A stretch of DNA of 64,000 bases from an uncultured Clostridia bacterium (GCA_944372345.1 CALVYT010000009.1:1-64000), one strand, 5' to 3'. Counted from the first letter of the stretch, positions 1-7,588 are shown. The notes: generated from the letters alone by a model not told the origin. Numbers and translations are program-made.

Positions 1-331
1 CCGCCTTGCGGTGGGGCATAGTGTGCGCTTGCGGTACGGACAATGCCTGTTCAATCGTCAGTCTGTCATTTGCCGTCCGCAAGGACCGCCGTCCGCCAGG
101 ACCGCCTTGCGGTGGGGCATAGTGTGCGCTTGCGGTACGGACAATGCTTGTTCAATCGTCAGCCTGTTCACTCCGCCGTCCGCCAGGACTCCGCCAGGAC
201 CCGCCTTGCGGCGGGGCGCAGTGTGAGCTTTTGCGGTACGGACAAAGCTTGTTCAATCGCCGGTTTCGTCACTCCGCCGTCCGCAAGGACCGCCTTGCGG
301 TGGGCGTAGTGCGCTTTTGCGGTACGGACTG
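1..331. repeat. Tandem repeat array, about 89-101 bp units
   Basis: Three full units and one partial unit begin at about 1, 102, 201 and 290 with the shared start CCGCCTTGCGG, followed by a conserved GCGGTACGGACAA core. Neighbouring units form a hairpin in which CCGCAAGG pairs with CCTTGCGG across a 4-nt loop. The array runs off the left edge. A further single unit lies at about 13690-13815. All frames are partly open but give no recognisable protein, so I treat it as noncoding repeat DNA. Confidence 0.85.
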
Positions 332-346
332 ACCCGATAAATAAGA

Positions 347-375
347 CGCCCGCGGCGAGCCGCGGGCGATTTTTC
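347..375. terminator. GC-rich hairpin between repeat array and glycosyltransferase gene
   Basis: CGCCCGCGGC (347-356) pairs perfectly with GCCGCGGGCG (359-368) and is followed on the + strand by ATTTTTC. It lies about 100 nt beyond the stop of the leftward glycosyltransferase gene, so it may end transcription from either side. A similar GC-rich hairpin follows the solo repeat unit near 13870. Confidence 0.6.
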
Positions 376-472
376 GGCATAATGTATGTAAACTTTTCGC
401 GCGAGGAGCAAAAGCGCGGCTTTTGCGGAGGCGCAGCCCGCATCAGCGGCGCTATGCGCCTTCCCATCGGTT

Positions 473-1582
473 TCACAGTTTAGTTCTTCGGACGATAAAT
501 CGGTATAGCGCATTCAACCCCCGGCGAATGAGCCACGCTTCGACGCGCGCTTTAATGCCTTTTGTGCGGCAGAGCGATGTGCGGAGGTATGCTTTATAAC
601 CCTCTTTCGTGTTCGCGACGGAGGCGAACGAACGCAGCAGACTGCGCGTTTCGGGTGTGAGTTTCTTCTCGCAGCGTGCGGCGGCGCGCACCGCTCCGCA
701 ATAGTAATAAAACGCGTAGGCGGCGAACTCATCGCCCTTGCCCGCGGCGGTAAACAGCTCCCGCGCCTTTTCCGTGAAACGGATCAGCCCGGGGATATAG
801 TCGGAATTGTAATACTTGACCGAGTACGGCACGGACGGGATCATATAATGATAGACGCGCATACCGTTGCTGCGCACTCTGCCGCCGAGCGCAGCGCAGC
901 CGAACATATACAATACGTCCTCGTTGAAGCGCAGAGCCTCGTTGAAACGCAGTCCGCCGTAAACGGACGCGCGGAACAGCGTGCCGAGCATACCCACGCC
1001 CGTCTTCGTATCGCCGAGTACGTCCTCCAAACCGAATTTCACGTCTGTCGGCTCATACTCTCTGCCCGTGCGAAGCCCGCCGCCAAGCGGAACGCGGTCC
1101 ATATACGACATGACCATATCCGCGCCGCCCGCTTCGGCGAGCAGCGTTTCCAGCATTTGCGGTTCGACGAGATCGTCCGCGTCGACGAATACGAAATATT
1201 CGCCGCGCATAGCGTCCAGCGCCGCATTGCGCGCAGCCGAAACGCTCGCCGTTTCCGTCGTCATGACCCGCACCCGACCGTCGCGCGCGGCAATGGCGCG
1301 GCAAAGTTCCGCGGAACCGTCCGTCGACGCATTCTCCGCAAGCAATATTTCCAGCCGCCCGTACGTCTGCCCCGTCAGCCCCGCCACGCACTTTTCCAGA
1401 GTGGCGGACGCATTATGCACGGGGATCACCACGCTTACAAGCGGACTATCCGCCGCGACTGAGCATTGTCCCGTCACACTCGCGCCATAAACATTGTCGG
1501 AACATACCGCGTTCGTTCGCTCCTCCGCCGCGCCGTCGGCGTTACTCCCGACAAGCGTTTTATCTTCTTCTGTGTTCTGCAT
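473..1582 (-). CDS. Glycosyltransferase family 2 protein
   Basis: This 369-residue protein carries a GT-A fold. VSVVIPVHNASATLEKC opens the domain near residue 50 and FVFVDADDLV holds the DxD-type metal and nucleotide-sugar motif about 100 residues later. It should transfer a sugar from a nucleotide donor onto a surface glycan at the inner face of the membrane. I chose the ATG at 1582 (MQNTEEDK) because GGGAG lies about 7 nt upstream; a longer reading to 1645 has no ribosome site. The first 45 residues are low-complexity and unlike the family. It stands alone next to a repeat array, away from the large glycan operon. The acceptor and sugar cannot be told. Confidence 0.85.
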   Translation of the reverse strand: MQNTEEDKTLVGSNADGAAEERTNAVCSDNVYGASVTGQCSVAADSPLVSVVIPVHNASATLEKCVAGLTGQTYGRLEILLAENASTDGSAELCRAIAARDGRVRVMTTETASVSAARNAALDAMRGEYFVFVDADDLVEPQMLETLLAEAGGADMVMSYMDRVPLGGGLRTGREYEPTDVKFGLEDVLGDTKTGVGMLGTLFRASVYGGLRFNEALRFNEDVLYMFGCAALGGRVRSNGMRVYHYMIPSVPYSVKYYNSDYIPGLIRFTEKARELFTAAGKGDEFAAYAFYYYCGAVRAAARCEKKLTPETRSLLRSFASVANTKEGYKAYLRTSLCRTKGIKARVEAWLIRRGLNALYRFIVRRTKL

Positions 1583-1820
1583 ATTATTCTCCCGTGCGCA
1601 TATATACACTCGGGACAGTATAGCCGCGGCAGATATAAATGTCAATATATTTTCCAGTTCTGCCGCATTTTCGCGCGCTTTGACCGGATCTCCTACGACA
1701 AAGTTGCAAAACGCGGATAAAGGATACGCATGTCAGAACGCGGTTTTTCCGAAAATTTACCTGAAAAATTTTCACCGAGCAGCCCGCGCCTTACTTTTTT
1801 CGCAAATTACCGAAAAACGC

Positions 1821-1849
1821 TTGCCAAATCGCTTCGGAAATGCTATTAT
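1821..1849 (+). promoter_or_regulatory. Promoter of the tRNA-Thr cluster
   Basis: TTGCCA (1821-1826) and TATTAT (1844-1849) are separated by 17 bp and point toward the tRNA-Thr copies that begin at 1971. The stretch 1583-1820 upstream holds no credible gene. Confidence 0.6.
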
Positions 1850-1887
1850 ATCAAAGCACGCTGATCAGGCGAGTTGTTGCAGGTTTT

Positions 1888-1910
1888 GACGCTCCGCGTC
1901 CTCGGCTGAG
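1888..1910 (-). mobile_element. Fragment of the tRNA-associated hairpin insert
   Basis: This is the terminal half of the insert seen whole at 2010-2062: the GACGC-GGA-GCGTC hairpin and the CTCAGCCGAG end. It is followed by CAGCAGGTCGCCG, the start of the tRNA-Thr 3' half, which then decays. Together with 1911-2009 it forms one copy of a tandem unit of about 153 bp that recurs at 2041-2160. Confidence 0.6.
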
Positions 1911-1970
1911 CAGCAGGTCGCCGATACACAAAGCAGATTCAATTTTTAATTTCATAAACAAGCATTCCTT

Positions 1971-2009
1971 GCTACTGTGGCTCAGTTGGTAGAGCAGCTG
2001 ATTCGTAAT
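1971..2009 (+). pseudogene. 5' half of tRNA-Thr, interrupted
   Basis: These 39 nt are identical to the first 39 nt of the intact tRNA-Thr at 2122, including the D-arm and anticodon, and stop after TTCGTAAT in the 3' side of the anticodon stem. A 53-nt insert follows, then only CAGCAGGT of the 3' half before the sequence diverges. It shares the leader (AATTTTTAATTTCATAAAC) with the intact copy. It cannot give a normal tRNA. Confidence 0.8.
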
Positions 2010-2062
2010 ACTTCGTCGCTTCGCTCCTCGTGGCGTTCGGACGCTCCGCGTCCTCGGCTGAG
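2010..2062 (-). mobile_element. Small two-hairpin insert in tRNA-Thr copy
   Basis: The 53-nt insert splits the tRNA at AAT^C. Read on the minus strand it starts CTCAGCCGAG, has the hairpin GACGC-GGA-GCGTC, then CGAACGCCAC, and ends GAAGT before ATT. The second hairpin is degenerate here. It belongs to the same family as 2259-2312 and 8875-8931. No transposase is visible in the window, so it would be non-autonomous if mobile. Confidence 0.65.
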
Positions 2063-2121
2063 CAGCAGGTTGTCGAACACAAAACGGATTTAATTTTTAA
2101 TTTCATAAACAAACATTCCTT

Positions 2122-2197
2122 GCTACTGTGGCTCAGTTGGTAGAGCAGCTGATTCGTAATCAGCAGGTCGCCGGTTCAAGTCCGGCCAGTAGCTCCA
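2122..2197 (+). tRNA. tRNA-Thr (anticodon CGT)
   Basis: This is a full cloverleaf of 76 nt with encoded CCA. Acceptor GCTACTG pairs with CAGTAGC, the anticodon stem GCTGA pairs with TCAGC around loop TTCGTAA (anticodon CGT, reading ACG), and the T arm is CCGGTTCAAGTCCGG. It is the only intact copy in the cluster. An intrinsic terminator follows at 2201. Confidence 0.97.
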
Positions 2198-2200
2198 AAA

Positions 2201-2226
2201 AACACCGCATTCGCGGTGTTTTTCTT
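2201..2226 (+). terminator. Terminator of tRNA-Thr
   Basis: AACACCGC (2201-2208) pairs with GCGGTGTT (2213-2220), followed by TTTT. The same hairpin recurs at 2354-2378 after the third, partial tRNA copy, showing that the terminator was part of the duplicated unit. Confidence 0.9.
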
Positions 2227-2258
2227 ATTCCCCGCTGCTTACGAATCCGATTCGTAAT

Positions 2259-2312
2259 ACTGCGGGTGCTCCGCACCCTTGTGGCGTCGGACGCTCCGCG
2301 TCCTCGGCTGAA
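2259..2312 (-). mobile_element. Small two-hairpin insert before a tRNA-Thr 3' half
   Basis: This 54-nt insert on the minus strand reads TTCAGCCGAG, hairpin GACGC-GGA-GCGTC, CGACGCCACAA, hairpin GGGTGC-GGA-GCACCC, GCAGT, then ATT. Only GATTCGTAAT of the tRNA 5' half precedes it, joined to an inverted copy (TTACGAATC). Compared with the insert at 8875 both stems differ completely yet remain fully paired. Confidence 0.65.
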
Positions 2313-2378
2313 CAGCAGGTCGCCGGTTCAAGTCCGGCCAGTAGCTCCATCAAAACACCGCGTTCGCGGTGTTTTTCT
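2313..2378 (+). pseudogene. 3' half of tRNA-Thr plus terminator
   Basis: CAGCAGG through CCA (2313-2349) is identical to the 3' half of the intact gene at 2161-2197 and is followed by the same terminator hairpin. The 5' half is missing except for ten bases, so no functional tRNA can be made. Confidence 0.8.
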
Positions 2379-2394
2379 TATTCCCCGCTGCCTT

Positions 2395-2590
2395 TTGTCC
2401 CCTATTCGGGACAAGAGATCGCGTATAATGGGAAAAAACCGATACAATAAAATCGATCTATAAAGAGTACGTTAGGGACAAGCCCGTTGACCGTACACCG
2501 ACCTGCTTTCGGCAAGGTGGTAATGCTTGATACGATAGATGCGATCTGTTTGAAGATTTAAGTCTATCGCTTGCGACAGGCTTTTTTCCC
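2395..2590 (+). promoter_or_regulatory. Promoter and structured leader upstream of the FtsK-gamma-like gene
   Basis: TATAAT lies at 2424-2429, just after an inverted repeat TTGTCCC/GGGACAA (2395-2414) that could be an operator; GGGACAA recurs at 2475. The following 150 nt fold into a multi-helix element: AAGCC (2480-2484) with GGCTT (2579-2583, followed by a T-run), a hairpin around ACCGACCTGC/GGCAAGGTGGT, and CGATAGA (2533-2539) with TCTATCG (2563-2569) enclosing ATCT/AGAT. It could be an attenuator, a riboswitch or a small RNA with its own terminator. I do not recognise it as a known class. Confidence 0.45.
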
Positions 2591-2635
2591 GTCCTCTTTA
2601 CGGATAAATAAACAGGTAAACAGGAGGATTTTTCT

Positions 2636-3355
2636 ATGTTAAAACAAATCGCGCCCAACGAATGGGAGATCGTTCCGACGCCGTTCCCCGAAGAACTGAA
2701 AGAGGAAAGCAAAACGGTATTGAAACTCGCCGAAATCGGTTTCGTTTATCAGGGCTTTGACGGCAACTTCCATTCCTTTCTGCATAGGTACGTATCCTAT
2801 GACGACGACGAATCCGTGCCCGTCCCCGTCGAGCGCTATAATTACGAGGAACTTTTGGTGCACAGCACGGGTGAAAGTATTCTGATCGGATATGTAAATT
2901 CGGATTACGGCGGGATAAGCACTTATCACCGCTTTACATTCGACAGGATCAAAACCGGGCTCGGTCAGCGCTTCTTTGAAATGTTTGTAAGCGAGCTCGA
3001 CAAAGCCGAACAGAAGATCGAACTGGCGGAACAAACCGAATGCGACCGCGTGGCCAAACCTACAAGTTTTTTATCCGCGCTCCGCTATTCCGGGCATATA
3101 GAGTACATAAGCGATAAATTCGAGCGTATCAGACAGTTCCTTACCCTTGCCGATCTCGACGACTTCGGCTACGCCTGCGGCAGAGCCGACCGTTTATATC
3201 AAAAAGCAAAAGAGCTGTGCGAGCGGGAAAAAAATTACGCCGCCTGGTTCGTACAAAGGGAACTCAATATCGGGTATCACCGGGCCGTCGCAATGCTGAA
3301 CGAGATCAAAAAGGATCTGCAAAAGCCGCAAAGCGGCGATACCGATAACGCATAA
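2636..3355 (+). CDS. Protein with C-terminal FtsK-gamma-like winged helix
   Basis: The 239-residue product has no ATPase motor. Residues about 188-229 (DRLYQKAKELCEREKNYAAW, then QRELNIGYHRAVAMLNEI) match the gamma domain of FtsK/SpoIIIE, the winged helix that reads oriented polar sequences on the chromosome. The N-terminal 180 residues are acidic, rich in aromatic residues and unrecognised. AGGAGG sits 8 nt before the ATG. A separate gamma-like domain suggests sequence-specific DNA binding, perhaps as a regulator or plasmid/phage accessory factor. It follows a structured leader and faces a small HTH gene. Function is inferred from the C-terminal domain only. Confidence 0.8.
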   Translation: MLKQIAPNEWEIVPTPFPEELKEESKTVLKLAEIGFVYQGFDGNFHSFLHRYVSYDDDESVPVPVERYNYEELLVHSTGESILIGYVNSDYGGISTYHRFTFDRIKTGLGQRFFEMFVSELDKAEQKIELAEQTECDRVAKPTSFLSALRYSGHIEYISDKFERIRQFLTLADLDDFGYACGRADRLYQKAKELCEREKNYAAWFVQRELNIGYHRAVAMLNEIKKDLQKPQSGDTDNA

Positions 3356-3465
3356 GTTTAACGCCCGTATAAGGCTGACCGCACAGCGAGCCGCAGCAAA
3401 ACATACGACAGCCGTTGCCCGTTTCCGCGGCAGTCCGCGCGCCGTGCGTCGGGCTGCCGACGCTT

Positions 3466-3678
3466 TTACGGTTCGCGGCTTATGTGATACGACATTTTCA
3501 TAGGGTCGTAGATTATGTCGCGGGCGTGACACTCCATAAAGTATTCGCGCAAAAGAGCGAGATAGCGGCGGAACGTGGGGACGGATATGCCGTAAGAATT
3601 ACAGCACTCGTCTATGCAAACCGTTCTGCCCTGTCTGAATTCGTCGTAAAGCCGAAGTACGGCGGAAGTCTTGTTCAT
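3466..3678 (-). CDS. Short HTH protein resembling the N-terminus of WYL-type regulators
   Basis: The 70-residue protein (KTSAVLRLYDEFRQGR, then SYGISVPTFRRYLALLREYF) matches the DeoR/HTH_11-like winged helix that precedes WYL domains, ending in a YDPMKMSYHI wing strand. No WYL domain follows, so this is either a stand-alone DNA-binding protein, a type common in Clostridia, or a truncated one. The ribosome site is weak (GAAAG). It converges with the FtsK-gamma-like gene. A G/C-poor spacer of about 280 bp with a hairpin separates it from the next gene upstream. Confidence 0.65.
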   Translation of the reverse strand: MNKTSAVLRLYDEFRQGRTVCIDECCNSYGISVPTFRRYLALLREYFMECHARDIIYDPMKMSYHISREP

Positions 3679-3857
3679 TTCTTTCGTTTTTCATAAAGCG
3701 CTTTATTTTAACTCCTTGTATTTATCGGGCGGCTGCATAACGCCCTTGTCATGACACCGTAAGTGTATCATATTCTGACAGTCTTGCAAACAGCCGCGAT
3801 TTCCGATTTTGCCGCTTTTTGGGCTTAATCGCCCGCTTTTTCGGCTTATAGGCTCAA

Positions 3858-3893
3858 AACGCGGCTTTCGGGGGCGTTCCCGAAAGCCGCGTT
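3858..3893 (-). terminator. Long hairpin downstream of the XRE/LRR gene
   Basis: A perfect 15-bp stem (3858-3872 with 3879-3893, core GCGGCTTTCGGG) with a 6-nt loop lies about 65 nt beyond the stop of the leftward gene at 3956. Its minus-strand trail is GCGTTTTGAG, and the plus side has GTTTTTA further on, so it may act in both directions. Confidence 0.65.
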
Positions 3894-3955
3894 CTGCGTT
3901 GTTTTTATGCGTTTTTACATTCTCTCCGCGCCGATACCGCACTTTCCGCGAGTAG

Positions 3956-6382
3956 TCACGCCTCCACGGAGAAGCTCACCGTAAAGCTCTCCGTCGCGAG
4001 CCTGACGTACATATCCTCTTCAGGCGTAAAAAAGTAATTTTCGTTCCCGATGACGACGATCAGGTCGCCCGGATAATACGTTACGTCCTCATAAGCGTTC
4101 AGATGCTTCGGCTGCGACTCGCCGCCCGTAAAGAGGAATACGCCCCAAAGCGCCGTATTGCATTCAAGACGAACAGTGCAAGGTCGATCGGTATCCACGC
4201 TCATCCAATAAGCTCCCGTCGAAAAGACGTCGCCGGAAACGACTTCCCCGTCCGTTATGGTCCTCGGCGCGGATGAAGACGCTCCGCTGCCCGGCTCGAC
4301 GCGGACGAACACCGCTTCGAGAGTCGTCTTTTCGCTCGTCGGGATATACGGGAACGCCGCGAACCGCACGTCGCTGTCCCGCCAGCCGACGAACTCGCAG
4401 CCGTCCTTTTCGGGCACGGGAAGATCGATGACGTGTCCGCGCATACTGCCGAGCGTTTCGCCATCCGAAACAAGTTCCACCTCGCACTCGCCGCGCGGCA
4501 CCGTTACCCCGATATTTATATTCAGCCCGCGCTCCTCCGCCTCTTCCTGCGTCATCGGCGAATATATGCGCAGCTCGCCGAACGCATTCGCTTCCGCGCG
4601 TTCCAGCCCCGCGGGAACGTAAATATTGCACCAGCCGCACCTGTCGTCGGACGATCCCGTGAATATGGAAAACGCGTTTTCTCCGACATATAAAAGCGAC
4701 TCGGGAAGAGCTATGCCGTTCGTCGTGACTTCGGTGAACGCGTTCCTTCCGATATATTCCAACCCCTCGGGCAGGAATACCGTGCCGCGCAGCGTCGCGT
4801 TCGCAAACGCCTGTTCCTCTATCCTTTCGAGCCGGCAGTTATCCGCGAACCGCAGTGTGACATCGGCGTACATAAACGCTTCCGTCCCTATCGTCCGCAG
4901 CGACGCAGGCAGTTTCAGCAGCTCGGTCACCTTCGCGCCGCGAAGCGCGCCGCCCGACAGTTCGGTGAGCGTATCCGGCAGCGTGATGCTGCGGAAAGCG
5001 ATACTTCCGTTGAACTTCGAGAACATATCGCCGATCTCCGTTACGGGCAGTCCGTCTATCTCCGACGGGATGACGAGATCGACGTTTTTGCCGTACCCGC
5101 CTTTATAACCCGTTATACATACGGAGCGCGAGCTCTTTTTATACACGAACAGTCCGCTCTCGCCGACGGCGAACGCGTCGTCCCAAACGGCGTACAGCGT
5201 TCTGTTCCGCATTTCATACCCCGTCCGACAGTACGGACCATCGCCGCCGTCAGGATCGGCATACCAGCCCGCGAACTCGCAGCCGTCGCGCGTCGCTTCG
5301 GGCAGGTCGTATTCCCCGCCCGGAAATACGGCGATCTCGCGCTTGCCATCGATCATTCCGCCGCACGCGTCCAGCCGCACTGCGGCTTCGCCGTCGCTCC
5401 ACTTCGCGTAAACGGTAATATCCGCGCCGACGCACTTCACTTCGGTCACCTGTTCGCCGACGCCCCCGGGGTCGGTATACCAGCCGAGGAACTCCGCGCC
5501 GTCTTTTACGGGCACGGGCAGAGTTACGGGCGGGTCTTCCACCGTGACCGTCCCCGGCATATCCTTCATCGCGCCGCCGCCAAGCCACACGTCGAGTTTA
5601 TAGTGCACGATCTCGTAATACGGCGTATATACCGCTCCGTCCGCATAGACGTACAGCGAGCTTTTCCCGTCCGCGTCCGCGCCAAACAAGCCGCCGTATC
5701 CGTCGATCCAGCCGACAAATTCGTAACCCGGCTTCTTCGGCGCTTCCGCCTCGATCGTCGAGCCGAGTTCGGCGCCGTATTCCCTGCCGTCCACGATGAC
5801 GGTCACCCGCGGTCCGCCCATAGTGCCCGACAGAGAGCCGAACGCCACAATAACTGCCAGCACAGCCGCCGCTATCATCAGCGGCAAAGTCGGCAGACGC
5901 CGCTTTTTCGCCGCGGCTTCGGCTGCGGGCGCCGCGATCGTCGCCGCCGTCAGACCGTAATACAGCCGCGAAACGGAAACGGAAAACATATCCGCAAGAC
6001 GGGTCAGTTCATAAGCGGACGGCGCGACTATCCCGCGCTCCCACTTGGAAACGGTATCCGCGCCGACGTCCGTTTTCTCCGCAAGTTCGCGCTGGCTCAG
6101 TCCCAGCCCCTTGCGCCCCGCGGCGATCGACCGCCCGAGCGCGGAAACGTCGAACGCTTCCCCGCGCACCGAGCCGCGCCCGCTGTCGTCGCCGAGCAGG
6201 CTTTCCAGCGGCACGCCGAGTGCGTCGGCTATCGCGCCGAGCGACGACACGTCGGGCAGCGTTTTGCCGCGTTCCCACTTGGAGACCGTCTGTATATGTA
6301 CGTTCAGCTTATCCGCGAGCCCGCTCTGCGTCAGTCCCGCGTCGCCGCGTAGTTTTTTAAGTCTTTCGCCGAGTTCAATCAT
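3956..6382 (-). CDS. Membrane-spanning double-XRE regulator with InlB-type and LRR_5 ectodomain
   Basis: Residues 1-62 and 79-142 are two XRE/Cro helix-turn-helix domains (LTQSGLADKLNVHIQTVSKWERG and LSQRELAEKTDVGADTVSKWERG cores). After KKRR, residues about 164-183 form one membrane helix. Outside come several Flg_new/InlB B-repeat modules (GYEFVGWIDG, AEFLGWYTDPGG, CEFAGWYADPDGG, CEFVGWRDS), each built on a G-W-Y core, and a BspA-like LRR_5 block (LPDTLTELSGGALRG, LPEGLEYIGRNAF). The predicted topology puts DNA binding in the cytoplasm and a putative ligand- or surface-binding module outside, as in one-component transmembrane regulators. GGAG lies 8 nt upstream of the ATG. The combination is clear; the signal and targets are unknown. 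Confidence 0.85.
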   Translation of the reverse strand: MIELGERLKKLRGDAGLTQSGLADKLNVHIQTVSKWERGKTLPDVSSLGAIADALGVPLESLLGDDSGRGSVRGEAFDVSALGRSIAAGRKGLGLSQRELAEKTDVGADTVSKWERGIVAPSAYELTRLADMFSVSVSRLYYGLTAATIAAPAAEAAAKKRRLPTLPLMIAAAVLAVIVAFGSLSGTMGGPRVTVIVDGREYGAELGSTIEAEAPKKPGYEFVGWIDGYGGLFGADADGKSSLYVYADGAVYTPYYEIVHYKLDVWLGGGAMKDMPGTVTVEDPPVTLPVPVKDGAEFLGWYTDPGGVGEQVTEVKCVGADITVYAKWSDGEAAVRLDACGGMIDGKREIAVFPGGEYDLPEATRDGCEFAGWYADPDGGDGPYCRTGYEMRNRTLYAVWDDAFAVGESGLFVYKKSSRSVCITGYKGGYGKNVDLVIPSEIDGLPVTEIGDMFSKFNGSIAFRSITLPDTLTELSGGALRGAKVTELLKLPASLRTIGTEAFMYADVTLRFADNCRLERIEEQAFANATLRGTVFLPEGLEYIGRNAFTEVTTNGIALPESLLYVGENAFSIFTGSSDDRCGWCNIYVPAGLERAEANAFGELRIYSPMTQEEAEERGLNINIGVTVPRGECEVELVSDGETLGSMRGHVIDLPVPEKDGCEFVGWRDSDVRFAAFPYIPTSEKTTLEAVFVRVEPGSGASSSAPRTITDGEVVSGDVFSTGAYWMSVDTDRPCTVRLECNTALWGVFLFTGGESQPKHLNAYEDVTYYPGDLIVVIGNENYFFTPEEDMYVRLATESFTVSFSVEA

Positions 6383-6407
6383 AACGGCACTCCGTCATCA
6401 GTGTATC

Positions 6408-6479
6408 GCAATGCACCGCCGTGCAGCTATGCGCCGCCGTGCAGCAATGCACCGCCGTGCAGCTATGCGCCGCCGTGCG
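6408..6479. repeat. Two tandem 36-bp units (four 18-bp half-units)
   Basis: The unit starts GCAATGCACCGCCGTGCA followed by GCTATGCGCCGCCGTGCA and is repeated exactly, at 6408-6443 and 6444-6479. It lies in the gap between the membrane protein gene and the XRE/LRR gene, on the path of any read-through transcript. Each half-unit carries a short TGCA/GCGGCGG palindromic feature. No coding role is evident. Confidence 0.8.
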
Positions 6480-6556
6480 GGCGGGTCGATCCGCCCGCAC
6501 GTTCGTTTCTCAAAATACCGCGGCTTTCGCCGTTCCGCGCCTTATGCCCGCGCGGC

Positions 6557-7543
6557 TCACTCCTCCCGCGCGTCCCCGGAAGGTTGCGCGTCTTCCCGCG
6601 GCGAGCCGTCCGGCGCGGGTCCGGACGCCGTTTCCGCCGTATCGCGTTCGTCGAGATCCTCCGGCATGCAGGCGCGCGGGATCAGGTAGTAATATCCTTC
6701 CGGGAGCATCCCCGGAACGTCTTTCGTCTTTTTGTCCGTCGACCGCTCGCTGCCGAAAGAAAGCAATTTCTTCCCCGGGCGCGAGAACGCGAGCACGCAA
6801 TATGCCGCGATCAGAGCCGCGGCGAGAAGCGCGGCGGGAAGATAATATGCGCCCTGCCCGCCCGACGTCCACATTACGACGGCTTCGGCGACGCTCATTA
6901 TAACGCACGCGCACGCCGCCGTTATGAACGCTATGTGCTCGAACAGCGCGGGTTTTATCCCGCATATGCAGAGCAGTACGTCCACGGCATACAGCATCGC
7001 GCACACGAACGCGAATATGAACGACGACGACAAGCCGAACACGGTTATCGCGGGAAGGATCAGGCAGCCCGCCGTGAACAACGCTCCCATACCGAGCCCG
7101 CCGCCGCGGACGTTCAGCTTCGCCGCCGTCACCGACGACGCTACGGCGCATACCGCGGACAGAACGTCGGCGACGAGCGCCATCGCGCAATATGCAATGT
7201 AAAGTCCCGTGCCCGTCACGCCCTCGGACATTACCAGAACGGCGACCAGGAGCATTATCCACAGCGCGGCGGTAATTATATGCGCCGCGACGGCGAATAT
7301 GAGCGTGCAATTCCCGTTCCGATGTTTGGCGGACAGCACGCACGCGAACACGAACGCCCCTTCGAGCACGGCGAATATAACCGCAAACACGGGAAGCGCC
7401 GCGAAAAACGCCGCGCTCGTCGTCTGCCCCGCGCCGCCGAGCAGCACGGCCAGAATCACGGCAGACATCAGAAGCAGTCCCACCGCGCAGTTAGCGGCGG
7501 TCAGAACGCACGTCGTCACCGTAAATTTTCCGTTTCTCATCAT
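6557..7543 (-). CDS. Multi-pass membrane protein of unknown function
   Basis: The 328-residue product has about eight hydrophobic segments covering residues 8-265, followed by a hydrophilic, acidic, Pro/Asp/Glu-rich cytoplasmic or external tail (about residues 270-328). No catalytic motif is visible. Start: GGAGG lies 8 nt before ATGATG; I use the first of these (7543) rather than an upstream in-frame ATG that has no ribosome site. A TTGAAA-17-TAAAAT promoter lies at 7589-7617. The gene precedes the XRE/LRR regulator by 175 bp on the same strand and might be co-transcribed with it. Confidence 0.75.
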   Translation of the reverse strand: MMRNGKFTVTTCVLTAANCAVGLLLMSAVILAVLLGGAGQTTSAAFFAALPVFAVIFAVLEGAFVFACVLSAKHRNGNCTLIFAVAAHIITAALWIMLLVAVLVMSEGVTGTGLYIAYCAMALVADVLSAVCAVASSVTAAKLNVRGGGLGMGALFTAGCLILPAITVFGLSSSFIFAFVCAMLYAVDVLLCICGIKPALFEHIAFITAACACVIMSVAEAVVMWTSGGQGAYYLPAALLAAALIAAYCVLAFSRPGKKLLSFGSERSTDKKTKDVPGMLPEGYYYLIPRACMPEDLDERDTAETASGPAPDGSPREDAQPSGDAREE

Positions 7544-7588
7544 AATAATTTCCTCCTCGCTGCGCTTAAAGCGCATAGGTTTTATTAT

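Noticed and set aside
1..331. Possible CRISPR array
   Set aside because: Whole units of 89-101 bp are repeated, with no short repeat/unique spacer alternation and no cas genes nearby.
3703..3942. Minus-strand open frame of 79 codons
   Set aside because: It contains the perfect terminator-like hairpin at 3858-3893 and has no ribosome site or recognisable fold.
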